Part shown: one piece after another, positions 7,113 to 14,269 of the stretch
Layout: each line of letters starts with the position of its first letter
How positions within the stretch are numbered: position 1 is the first letter of the stretch
Assembly (NCBI GenBank): GCA_035519475.1
Contig: DATIWI010000255.1
Location: 1 to 23,884, forward strand
DNA length: 23,884 nucleotides
Direction of reading: 5' to 3'
Source: Fen-1467 sp035519475
Lineage (GTDB): Bacteria > Verrucomicrobiota > Verrucomicrobiia > Opitutales > Opitutaceae
Notes under the pieces: model-generated
What the model saw: the letters and a program-made list of their open reading frames with translations, nothing else
Database searches by the model: none
What the model was told of the DNA's origin: nothing
Position numbers and translations under genes: made by a program

Positions 7113-9035
7113 ATGAAATCCGGTTTCAAACTGCTTTCCCTCGCGCTGCTGTTCGTCGGCCTCATCCTGGTCAATTATCTCGCCTCGTCGATCCCCACCC
7201 GCCTCGATCTGACCGCCGAGAGGATCTACACCCTTTCGCCCGGCACCAGGGCGCTGCTCGGCAAGCTCCCGGAGCCCGTCCAGCTCGATTTCTACTTCTC
7301 GCGCAGCACGCGCACGCTCCCGATCGCGATCAAGAACTACGCGGAGCGGGTGCGGGAAATGTTGCGCGAGTACGCGCGCGCCGCCCGCGGCAAGATCGTC
7401 CTGAATTTCATCGACCCGAAGCCGGACACGCCCGACGAGGAGAAGGCGACGGCCGCCGGCATCTCCCCGCAGGTCTGGCCCAGCTCCGGCGAACAATTCT
7501 ACCTCGGCCTCGTCGCCATCCAGGCGGAGCACCAGAAGGTCATCCCGGCGCTGACCGGAGACCGCGAGCAGTTCCTCGAATACGATCTCTCCCAGCTGAT
7601 CTACCAGGCGCAGCAGCTCGAGCGCCGCAAGCTCGGCCTGCTGTCCGGCCTGCCGCTCCAGCCGCAGATGGACTTCATGGCCATGCAGAGCGGCCAGATG
7701 CCGCAGAGCCAGCTCGTGGTCAGCGAATGGCAGAAGACCTTCGATCTCGTCACGGTGGAGTCGTCGGCCGAGACGCTCCCCGCCAACCTCGACGTGCTCG
7801 CGATCGTCCATCCGCAGAGTCTGTCGAAGAAACTCCAGTTCTCGATCGACCAGTTCCTGCTCTCGGGCAAGCCGGTGTTCGTTGCGGTGGATCCGTCCTC
7901 GCGCTATTTCCGGTCGCGCGGCAACCAGATGGCCATGTTCGGCGGGCCCGCGCCCAACGTGTCGAGCGACCTCCCCGACCTGTTCAAGGGTTGGGGAATC
8001 GTCTACAACCCGCAGAACGTCGTCGGCGACCCCGAATACGCCGCGCCCGTGCGCGTGGGCCCGGCCGACGTCGTGCGCTATCCCATCTGGCTCAACCTCA
8101 CCCGGCGGGCGTTCAACGGCACCGCCCTGCCCACCAGCCAGCTCGACGCCATGCTCCTGGTCGAGGCCGGCAGCTTCTCGCTGAAGGACGGCACGGGGCT
8201 GACGTTCACGCCGCTGATCCGGTCCTCGGCGTCGAGCGGCGACCTGCCCGGCATGGCGGTAAGCATGGCCCAGCCCGAGGAACTCGGCCGCCAGATTACG
8301 GCTTCGGGCCAGAAGACACTCGCGGCTCTCGTCCAAGGGACCTTCCACAGCGCCTTTCCTGAGGGACCACCGTCCGACGAGAAGTCAGCCGCCGCGGACA
8401 AGGGCGAGACGCCGAAGCCGGCCCCCGCCGCCGGCCCGCCCGCCCCGGCCCCGGCCGCGGAAGCCAAACCCGCGCCCCATCTGACCACGTCGGCCAAGCC
8501 ATCCACGCTCCTGCTCGTCGCGGATACCGACTGGCTGTTCGATGATTACAGCGTGCGCCGCTTCAACTTCCTGGGCGTCGCGGCCGCCGAGCCCCTCAAC
8601 GACAACCTCGATTTTGCGAGCAACGCGATCGATTTCCTGTCCGGGTCGTCGGATTTGATCTCCATCCGCGGCAAGGGCGCATCCGTCCGTCCGTTCAAGG
8701 TCGTCCACGACATGGAAGTCGCGGCCCAGCGGAAGTACCAGGAAAAGCTTACCGCGCTCGAGGCCCAGCTCACCAAGGTGGAGGGGCAGTTGACGGAGCT
8801 CGAGGGTAAGAAGACCGAGGGCGGGCGCCTCGTGGCGACGCCGGAGATGACCAAGGCCATCGAGGATTTCCGCCGCCAGCAGGTCAGGCTGCGCGCCGAG
8901 CGCCGCGAGATTCGGAAATCGCTGCGTGAGGGCATCGAAGCGTTGGAGAACCGCCTGCTGCTGCTCAACCTCTTTGCCACGCCGGTGCTCGTCGGCGGCT
9001 TCGGTCTGTGGTTCTATTACCGCCGCCGGAAGTAG
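7113..9035 (+). CDS. GldG-like ABC auxiliary protein
   Basis: The 640-residue protein has one N-terminal membrane helix (about 5-27), a GldG/ABC_transp_aux type periplasmic region (SIPTRLDLTAERIYTLSPGT at 26-45, then a long alpha/beta region to about 415), an Ala/Pro linker (about 420-457), a second conserved block (STLLLVADTDWLFDD then NFLGV), a heptad coiled coil (about 536-608) and a C-terminal membrane helix (about 616-635) with the basic tail YYRRRK. This two-anchor topology is usual for GldG-type proteins, thought to work with the GldA/GldF pump. It lies in the operon between the permease and a DUF4340 gene. Substrate unknown. Confidence 0.85.
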   Translation: MKSGFKLLSLALLFVGLILVNYLASSIPTRLDLTAERIYTLSPGTRALLGKLPEPVQLDFYFSRSTRTLPIAIKNYAERVREMLREYARAARGKIVLNFIDPKPDTPDEEKATAAGISPQVWPSSGEQFYLGLVAIQAEHQKVIPALTGDREQFLEYDLSQLIYQAQQLERRKLGLLSGLPLQPQMDFMAMQSGQMPQSQLVVSEWQKTFDLVTVESSAETLPANLDVLAIVHPQSLSKKLQFSIDQFLLSGKPVFVAVDPSSRYFRSRGNQMAMFGGPAPNVSSDLPDLFKGWGIVYNPQNVVGDPEYAAPVRVGPADVVRYPIWLNLTRRAFNGTALPTSQLDAMLLVEAGSFSLKDGTGLTFTPLIRSSASSGDLPGMAVSMAQPEELGRQITASGQKTLAALVQGTFHSAFPEGPPSDEKSAAADKGETPKPAPAAGPPAPAPAAEAKPAPHLTTSAKPSTLLLVADTDWLFDDYSVRRFNFLGVAAAEPLNDNLDFASNAIDFLSGSSDLISIRGKGASVRPFKVVHDMEVAAQRKYQEKLTALEAQLTKVEGQLTELEGKKTEGGRLVATPEMTKAIEDFRRQQVRLRAERREIRKSLREGIEALENRLLLLNLFATPVLVGGFGLWFYYRRRK

Positions 9036-9088
9036 CCTCCGCGAGCCCTAAGCTTTCGGCCTGGCGCTCATTGCTTGAAGCTTCCGCG

Positions 9089-10504
9089 ATGAAAATCCGA
9101 ACCCTCGTCATCTCCGTCGTCATCCTCGCCCTCCTCTCGGCGATTGCCTTTCTCGTCCAGCGCCCTTCTGCGCCGGCCAACCGGGACGCGCGCGTCGGCC
9201 AGTCGGTCTTCGACGCCAAGCTGCTGGAGAAGACGGCCCGGATCCACCTCGCCGATCAGGGCAAGACCGTCCTGCTGGCCAAGCAGGCGGACGGCAAATG
9301 GATCGATGCGTCGTACTTCGATCTGCCCGCCGATCTCTCCAAGCTCAGCCGGTTCATCGACGACCTGGCGGGCGCCAAGGTGCAGCGCCTCGTGTCGCGG
9401 AATCCCGAGACGCTCGCCCGCCTCGAGTACAAGGACACCTCCATCGCCCTGCTGGACGCCGCTGACCGGGATCTGTGGCGGCTGACCCTCGGCAAGAACG
9501 CCGAGGGCGGCGGGCGCTTCGTCAAGTTCGGCAACGAACCGGCGGCGTACCAAGCCAGTCTCAGCCTTTTCCTCGATTCCGAGGCGAAGAACTGGGCAGA
9601 TTCGCTCCTCGTCGATCTGAAGCCTGATGACATCGCCCAGGTCGAGGTGGGTTTTGCCGAGGGTGAACCGGTGACCGCGACCCGCGCCAAGAAGGAGGAG
9701 GCGTGGACCGCGGCCAAAGCGCCCGCCGGCCAGCGCGTCAAGGGCGACCGCATCACCTCGCTGCTCAGTTCGTTCACCAATCTCCGCTTCCAGGATACGT
9801 CCGATCTGAGCGACGCCAATGTCGAAGCGGCGCGTCAGCACAGCCGCACGCTCAAACTCACGACCTTCGATCACAAGACGATTGCGATCCAGCTCGGGCG
9901 CAAACCGGAGGAGAAGAAGCCGGCGGCCGCGAGCCAGCCTGCCGCGCCAAAGCCCGCCGGCGAGGGCGGGACACCGGAAGCCAGCGCACAGAAGCCCGAG
10001 GCCGGCACGTCGCCTGCCGCGCCAAAGCCGGAAGGCGAAAGCGGGAAGGCAGAAGGCAGCAACCAGCCGGGCACTCAAAACCCAGAACCAAGAACACAGA
10101 ACCCGGAACCCGCCGCCGCGCCGGCAGCAGCGCCCGCGGCGACGCCGGCCGCCAAGCCCGCGGAGCCGAAGGTCGAGACCATCCCCGCCGGGCCGGTGTA
10201 CGCATTCATCACGAGTTCCGACCCCGCCGCGCCCATCAACATCCTGATGAAGAAGCGCGCATTCCAAATCTACGATTGGAACTTCACCAGCCTGCCGCAG
10301 AAACCCGACGAGCTGTTCGAGCCGGTTCCGCCCCCGCCAGCCGAAAGCAAGCCCGCGACCAAGCCATCGACTCCCGCCGCCGAATCGAAGCCCGCCGAGG
10401 CCAAGCCGGCGGAATCTGCGCCCGCCGTGAAATCGATCGAAGCCAAGGCAGCGGAGCCTCCCGCACCGGAGGCCAAGCCCGCCAGCGCCCCGGCCAAACC
10501 CTAA
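9089..10504 (+). CDS. DUF4340 domain protein with invaded linker
   Basis: The 471-residue protein starts at ATG 9089, where a clean membrane anchor follows (MKIRTLVISVVILALLSAIA); an in-frame start 81 bp upstream lacks a plausible N-terminus. Residues about 40-270 look like the DUF4340 fold (beta strands such as VLLAKQADGKWIDASYF and FTNLRFQDTSDL). A long Ala/Pro/Glu linker (about 272-365) is followed by a second beta segment (GPVYAFITSSD, then KKRAFQIYDWNF) and a low-complexity Pro/Ala/Lys/Glu tail (about 411-471). DUF4340 genes commonly follow gldG-like genes, so it is likely a periplasmic partner of this ABC system. The linker contains an 18-bp direct repeat (9937-9954 and 10012-10029) and two heptad repeat blocks (10026-10109). 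Confidence 0.8.
   Translation: MKIRTLVISVVILALLSAIAFLVQRPSAPANRDARVGQSVFDAKLLEKTARIHLADQGKTVLLAKQADGKWIDASYFDLPADLSKLSRFIDDLAGAKVQRLVSRNPETLARLEYKDTSIALLDAADRDLWRLTLGKNAEGGGRFVKFGNEPAAYQASLSLFLDSEAKNWADSLLVDLKPDDIAQVEVGFAEGEPVTATRAKKEEAWTAAKAPAGQRVKGDRITSLLSSFTNLRFQDTSDLSDANVEAARQHSRTLKLTTFDHKTIAIQLGRKPEEKKPAAASQPAAPKPAGEGGTPEASAQKPEAGTSPAAPKPEGESGKAEGSNQPGTQNPEPRTQNPEPAAAPAAAPAATPAAKPAEPKVETIPAGPVYAFITSSDPAAPINILMKKRAFQIYDWNFTSLPQKPDELFEPVPPPPAESKPATKPSTPAAESKPAEAKPAESAPAVKSIEAKAAEPPAPEAKPASAPAKP
9937..10029 (+). repeat. 75-bp spaced direct repeat inside DUF4340 linker
   Basis: GCCTGCCGCGCCAAAGCC occurs identically at 9937-9954 and 10012-10029, exactly 75 bp (25 codons) apart, so the frame is kept. 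It suggests duplication within the Ala/Pro linker. Confidence 0.75.
10026..10109 (+). repeat. Two adjoining heptad repeat blocks in DUF4340 linker
   Basis: Five 7-bp units of type AGGCAGA (10026-10060) are followed, in the same 7-bp phase after two irregular units, by five units of type CCAGAAC (10075-10109). The second block is read as an Asn-Pro-Glu/Thr-Gln-rich peptide. The whole is 84 bp (12 heptads, 28 codons), so it keeps the frame. Confidence 0.75.
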
Positions 10505-10521
10505 ACACCGGCAGGCCACCG

Positions 10522-10553
10522 CCCGGCAGCGAGCGACCTGACGCTCGGCCGGG
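10522..10553 (+). terminator. Strong stem-loop after the ABC operon
   Basis: CCCGGC (10522-10527) and CGAGCG (10530-10535) pair with CGCTCG (10542-10547) and GCCGGG (10548-10553), giving 12 base pairs with a 2-nt bulge and a 6-nt loop. It starts 18 bp after the DUF4340 stop. There is no T-run, so termination is likely but not of the canonical intrinsic type. Confidence 0.5.
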
Positions 10554-10957
10554 AGCGCACGCCTGCGCCAGCCCAGCGATTGGACGACGCGGCCGGCCGC
10601 AGCCGTTCCTTCTGGTCCCGCGCGTATTCGCACATAGAAACCCGGGTGATGGGCAATTGAATCCGCCCTAATGCGCGTTCCGATCCGGGGCGCTCGGCGA
10701 CGGTCCAGGATGGATTCGGGCCACCGGCGCCGGGGCGCGGAGGCGCTCCGGATCACGCGAAGCAGCAGTGAAATCCGGCGACGATCGGACCCGCTCGCCG
10801 ACCGGAGTGCCCTCGCCACGGCCTGGCGGGCGATTCCGCGTCGAACCGGGCCCCCGGGAGACCGGGGTGGCCGCTGGCGCTGGCGGCCGGCGAATCCCCG
10901 GCGCGACGCAAGGAATTCGTGTCACATTTCCGGATTCCATGACAATAAAGGCCAGCG
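10554..10957. other. Gene-free stretch before the ECF sigma operon
   Basis: I see no convincing gene; the open frames here are short and do not resemble a protein. It contains a second stem (GGCCGC at 10869-10874, GCGGCC at 10883-10888) and, close to the sigma gene, a spaced inverted repeat (10920-10944). It must hold the promoter of the sigma-factor operon, but no clear -35/-10 pair was recognised. Confidence 0.4.
10920..10944 (+). promoter_or_regulatory. Spaced inverted repeat upstream of ECF sigma gene
   Basis: TGTCA (10920-10924) and TGACA (10940-10944) are inverted 15 bp apart, 14 bp before the sigma-factor ATG. It could be part of an autoregulated promoter. The arms are short, so chance is possible. 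AAAGG at 10947-10951 is the likely ribosome binding site. Confidence 0.3.
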
Positions 10958-11506
10958 ATGGTCAACGCGAAGCCAGCTGCGTCCGATCCCGCCGAATCCT
11001 TTGAAGCCCGCGTCCGGGAACACCAGGCAGGGCTCCGCGCGTTCGTCCGGGCGCTGGGCGTCGATGATGTCTGGGTGGATGACGTGGCGCAGGAGGCCTT
11101 CATCGTGGCCTACCGCCGCCTGGCCGACTTCGAGCCCGATGCTGATTTTGGCCGCTGGCTGCGCGGTATCGCCCGCCACCTCGTCGCCAACGAGCGCCAC
11201 AAGGACGCCCGCCGCTCCCGACTCCTGCCGATGGCGGTCGCGGACGTCTTGCTGAACCGCGAAACCGCAGACGATCCCGGATCGATCGACCTCGCCCGGC
11301 TGGTCCCGGTCATGCAGGAGTGCGTGGAGCAACTGCCGCCGCGAAGCCGGGAGCTGTTGCGGCGCCGGTACGCGGGCAACGAACGGGCGGAGGCGCTGGC
11401 CCGCGAGCTGCGGATGACCGCCGAAGCGGTGCGGCAAACCCTGCTGCGGATCCGGATCGCGGTAAAAGCCTGCATCGAGCGAAAGCGCGCCGCCGTGGGG
11501 TCATGA
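10958..11506 (+). CDS. RNA polymerase sigma factor, ECF (sigma-70) family
   Basis: The 182-residue protein has only sigma regions 2 and 4, as in ECF sigma factors. Region 2 covers about 20-85 (DDVAQEAFIVAYRRLADF, then DFGRWLRGIARHLVANERH), and region 4 about 125-175 (PPRSRELLRRRY, then a helix-turn-helix ALARELRMTAEAVRQTLLRI). It would direct RNA polymerase to a specific set of promoters, probably including its own operon. ATG 10958 has AAAGG upstream. Its stop overlaps the start of the next gene (ATGA), the standard coupling of a sigma factor with its anti-sigma factor. The closest group appears to be the Planctomycetes/Verrucomicrobia ECF type; this is judged by eye. Confidence 0.9.
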   Translation: MVNAKPAASDPAESFEARVREHQAGLRAFVRALGVDDVWVDDVAQEAFIVAYRRLADFEPDADFGRWLRGIARHLVANERHKDARRSRLLPMAVADVLLNRETADDPGSIDLARLVPVMQECVEQLPPRSRELLRRRYAGNERAEALARELRMTAEAVRQTLLRIRIAVKACIERKRAAVGS

Positions 11507-12288
11507 GAGCCGAACGATATGAGGAGTTGCTGGGCAGCCTGCTCGACGGCGTCCTCTCGGCGGAGGAGGCCGGCGAGCTGGCCGAGGGCTTGCGCGCCCG
11601 CCCCGAGCTCAAGCGCGATTTGGCGCAACATCTGGTGCTCTGGGAGGTCTGGTCGCAGCACCTCGCACCCGAGCGTTCCGCCGAGGCCTTCGTCGCGGCT
11701 TGGAGGACTCGGCTGCGAGCCGAAAGCGAAGGAGCGGACGTGTTCGGCAATGGGGTGCTGGCTGAGCTGGAGTCCCGCGACCGCTGGGTGCCGACCCGCT
11801 TCCTGGCGGCACCGTCGGCCGGCTTCTGGCGGCGGATCTGCGCGATCCCTGGCCTGATCCGGAGTTGGGTCGAGACCCTCGGGCTGGCGGCGCGCCGGCG
11901 CGCCGGTGTCGCCTGGGCCGCGGCGCTGATCTGCGCGGGGCTCCTCGGGTTGTTCTGGTTGGCCGGGCCTCGATCGTCCCGGGCCATGGTTACGATTCAC
12001 GGCGAGGCGGTGTGCACCGCCTGTGTGCTCCACGAGAGTCATGTCCACGCACCAGCGATCCGGGTGACCGCCGGGGGGAAAACCCAGATCTACTATCTCG
12101 ACCGCACGCCGGCTGTCGCGGGCCTTCAAGACCGCTTCTGCAGCGGTCCGAGGCCGGCCGTCGCCGAGGGAACGCCGACGACGGCAGCCGGTCGCCTCCG
12201 GTTTGCCGCCCGCACCGTTGCGTTCCCCGCCCCGCCCAAAGCTCCGGACAAGCCCATGCCCGATGAGCGCGTGCTTTTCCCGCTGTGA
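11503..12288 (+). CDS. Putative membrane anti-sigma factor with Cys/His periplasmic domain
   Basis: The start is ATG 11503, overlapping the sigma-factor stop as ATGA; this gives 261 residues. The N-terminal cytoplasmic part (MRAERYEELLGSLLDGVLSA and about 80 more residues) is the helical type seen in anti-sigma factors next to ECF sigma genes in this phylum, without a zinc HxxxCxxC motif. A single membrane helix spans about 134-154. The periplasmic part (160-261) starts with GEAVCTACVLHESHVHAP: C171 and C174 form CxxC, with H177, H180 and H182 close by and C213 further on. Similar CxxC segments followed by a YYL strand occur in small exported Verrucomicrobia proteins. It may bind a metal or sense redox; that is inference. 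Confidence 0.75.
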   Translation: MRAERYEELLGSLLDGVLSAEEAGELAEGLRARPELKRDLAQHLVLWEVWSQHLAPERSAEAFVAAWRTRLRAESEGADVFGNGVLAELESRDRWVPTRFLAAPSAGFWRRICAIPGLIRSWVETLGLAARRRAGVAWAAALICAGLLGLFWLAGPRSSRAMVTIHGEAVCTACVLHESHVHAPAIRVTAGGKTQIYYLDRTPAVAGLQDRFCSGPRPAVAEGTPTTAAGRLRFAARTVAFPAPPKAPDKPMPDERVLFPL

Positions 12289-12354
12289 CGGGACCAGGGC
12301 GCACCCCGTTGGCTCAAAGCCTCCCTTACAGAAACCAACAATCAGAGCACCTCC

Positions 12355-12849
12355 ATGCGTTTGCTCCTCGCTTCCACCCTCGCCCCCCTCGCAATCCTCC
12401 TGACCGCCGCCTCGCCTCCGGCGCAGCCTTCCGCTCCGGCGCTCGCCGGCGCCGAGGCCACCATTCGGCAAGCCGTTCTGGAAACCAACGCGGCGATGAC
12501 GCAAGCCGCCAACCGGCTCGATGCCGACGCCTTTTTCGCGTACATCCTCGACACCGACAAGGGCCTGATCGTGCAGAATGGCGAGATCTTCAAGACGCGC
12601 CAGGAAGCCCTGGACGCGGTCAAACGCGGTTTCCAGGGCTTCGTGAAGATCGACCGCCGCTTCGACGACCCCTGCGTGACGGTCATCTCGCCCGACGTGG
12701 CGCTGCTGGTCGCCGACGGCACCACCACCGCCACGCTGAGGGACGGCCGGACGATCGAACGCCGCTTTGCCGTCTCCCTGCTCTTCGTGCTCCGCGACGG
12801 TCACTGGAAGCTGCTGCACGGCCACTACTCCATGCCCGACCGCCGTTGA
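12355..12849 (+). CDS. Exported SnoaL/DUF4440-like (NTF2-fold) protein
   Basis: The 164-residue protein has a signal peptide (about 1-22, MRLLLASTLAPLAILLTAAS) and a small alpha+beta domain of the NTF2-like superfamily: an N-terminal helix (TIRQAVLETNAAMTQAANRL), DADAFFAYI, a beta sheet (VTVISPDVALLVADGTTTAT) and the closing strand VLRDGHWKLLHGHYSMP. That C-terminal H-W-K-L-x-H-x-H pattern is typical of DUF4440/SnoaL_3 proteins. These domains bind small molecules and their role here cannot be assigned. It lies 66 bp after the anti-sigma gene, in the same direction. Confidence 0.75.
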   Translation: MRLLLASTLAPLAILLTAASPPAQPSAPALAGAEATIRQAVLETNAAMTQAANRLDADAFFAYILDTDKGLIVQNGEIFKTRQEALDAVKRGFQGFVKIDRRFDDPCVTVISPDVALLVADGTTTATLRDGRTIERRFAVSLLFVLRDGHWKLLHGHYSMPDRR

Positions 12850-12943
12850 GCGCGCGATCCGCCGCCGCGTGATCGCGCCACCAGCCACGTGTTTTCCCGC
12901 CCGCCCTGATATCTGAGCCATCAATCCAGCGAAAAGGTCCATC

Positions 12944-13495
12944 ATGAATCGAACCGAATTCCTCAAAACGTGCGCCGCCGGCTTCTGCGCGTGCGCCGTG
13001 CTCAAACTGCCCGCCTCGGCCGACGCGACGGCCGACGCGGCGCCGAAGCCCGAAGACTGGCGCTTCGGCTTCATCAAGCAGCGCTACGCGAAGTTGCTGG
13101 AGTGTCTGGGCCGGCGCATGGGAGATCCCGCCCTCGACGACACCCTGCGCGAACAGGGCCGTTACTGCGCCAGCACCTATGATCTGGTGCAGAAATACAA
13201 GGGCGACATTGACGGTTTCATCCGCGAGTTCACCGCCCAGACCAAGCAGGAGGTCACCTACGACCGGCGGAAGGGTGTGATCACCGCCGCCGGCCCCGAA
13301 ACCAAAGACTGTTTCTGCCCGTTCATCGACACGCGGTACACCCCGAAGAGCGCCTGCAACTGCTCGCTGGGCTGGACCCAATACGTCTTCGAGACAACGC
13401 TCGGCAAGAAGGTAAAGGTCGAATTGAAGGAATCGATTCTCCGCGGCGGCAAACGCTGCGCCTTCGAGATCCATGTGACCGACGCCGCCGTCTAG
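12944..13495 (+). CDS. Exported cysteine-rich protein, unassigned
   Basis: The 183-residue protein begins MNRTEFLKTCAAGFCACAVL, which resembles a Tat signal (usually RREFLK) with the second arginine replaced by threonine. Ten cysteines are present (10, 15, 17, 54, 75, 123, 125, 138, 140 and 172). The C-terminal pattern CFCPFID, then ACNCSLGW, then a strand with RGGKRCAFEI resembles vinyl-4-reductase/L-2-amino-thiazoline-4-carboxylate hydrolase-like domains, judged by eye and weak. Such a cysteine layout could ligate metal or form disulfides. AAAGG upstream of ATG 12944 supports the start. It lies between the SnoaL-like and nitroreductase genes in the sigma-factor cluster. Confidence 0.7.
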   Translation: MNRTEFLKTCAAGFCACAVLKLPASADATADAAPKPEDWRFGFIKQRYAKLLECLGRRMGDPALDDTLREQGRYCASTYDLVQKYKGDIDGFIREFTAQTKQEVTYDRRKGVITAAGPETKDCFCPFIDTRYTPKSACNCSLGWTQYVFETTLGKKVKVELKESILRGGKRCAFEIHVTDAAV

Positions 13496-13554
13496 GAGGT
13501 GGACCGTTCCGTCCGCAATGTCGCCTCGCCCCAACGATGCTCCCCTGATTCACC

Positions 13555-14247
13555 ATGAATCCTCCACGCAAGAACCTCCTCCACCTCGGCGCTCTCCTCG
13601 GCTCCGCGGTCGTCCTCTCGATTCTTGCCGGCGCCGCCGCTCCGGCCGGCAACGCGGCAAGTCCGGCGACGGATATCTGGCAGGTTTTCCAGCAGCGCCG
13701 ATCGGTGCGGAAATTCCGACCGGACCCCATCCCCGACGCCGACCTCAAGAAGATGATCGAGGCGGCCCGCCTGGCTCCGACTTCCGGCAACCAGCAACCC
13801 TGGAAATTCCTGGTGACTCGCGATCGGGACAAGATCAACCAGCTGGAGGAGGCCTGCGTGAAAGGAGCGCTGGAACGGTTCGACCAGCGCGGCGGCAAGA
13901 GCGAGGCGCGCGTGGAGTTTGAAAAGGAGGTCCGCAGCCGGATGAGCGGCTATTTCTCGGCGCCGGTCTACATCGTCATCTTGACAGACAACCGCTCGAC
14001 CTATCCGGAATACAACCATTGGGACGGCCCGATGGCGGCGAGCTACCTGATGCTCGCGGCGCGCGCCCTGGGCTACGGCACGGTGTTCATCACCGATTCA
14101 ATCCCGGACGGCGTGACGAAGGAGGTGTTGCACATTCCGGACAGGTATACCCGCGTGTGCATCACGCCCGTCGGCGTACCGGTGGAATGGCCGGATGCTC
14201 CGCCGAAGAAGAGCGTCGAGCAGTTCATCGCCTTTGAGACCCTCTGA
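13555..14247 (+). CDS. Nitroreductase-family FMN protein with signal peptide
   Basis: The 230-residue protein carries an N-terminal hydrophobic leader (LLHLGALLGSAVVLSILAGA, 8-27) before a complete nitroreductase domain. That domain starts at IWQVFQQRRSVRKFRPDPI, with the FMN-binding RRSVRKF, APTSGNQQPW (about 74-83) and the C-terminal GYGTVFITD and TPVGVP segments. Family members use FMN and NAD(P)H to reduce nitro groups, quinones or flavins. Export is unusual because the cofactor is normally loaded in the cytoplasm; here the leader suggests Sec export or membrane anchoring. An in-frame stop at 13546-13548 rules out an upstream start. It is co-directional with the sigma-factor cluster. Confidence 0.85.
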   Translation: MNPPRKNLLHLGALLGSAVVLSILAGAAAPAGNAASPATDIWQVFQQRRSVRKFRPDPIPDADLKKMIEAARLAPTSGNQQPWKFLVTRDRDKINQLEEACVKGALERFDQRGGKSEARVEFEKEVRSRMSGYFSAPVYIVILTDNRSTYPEYNHWDGPMAASYLMLAARALGYGTVFITDSIPDGVTKEVLHIPDRYTRVCITPVGVPVEWPDAPPKKSVEQFIAFETL

Positions 14248-14269
14248 CCACCGCGGAGGCCTTTCCCCC

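Noticed and set aside
6324..8348. Long minus-strand open frame opposite the GldF and GldG genes
   Set aside because: Same reasoning: mirror frame of genuine genes with charged low-complexity composition.
8365..8482. Ala/Pro linker in the GldG-like protein as another heptad repeat
   Set aside because: The DNA is codon-periodic (GCC/CCG repeats, 3-6 bp) and shows no 7-bp phase, so it is an ordinary Ala/Pro linker.
13494..13500. Perfect AGGAGGT overlapping the stop of the Cys-rich gene
   Set aside because: It lies 54 bp before the nitroreductase ATG, too far to serve it; the nearer ATG at 13518 opens a frame that overlaps the nitroreductase in another phase and has no protein-like features.
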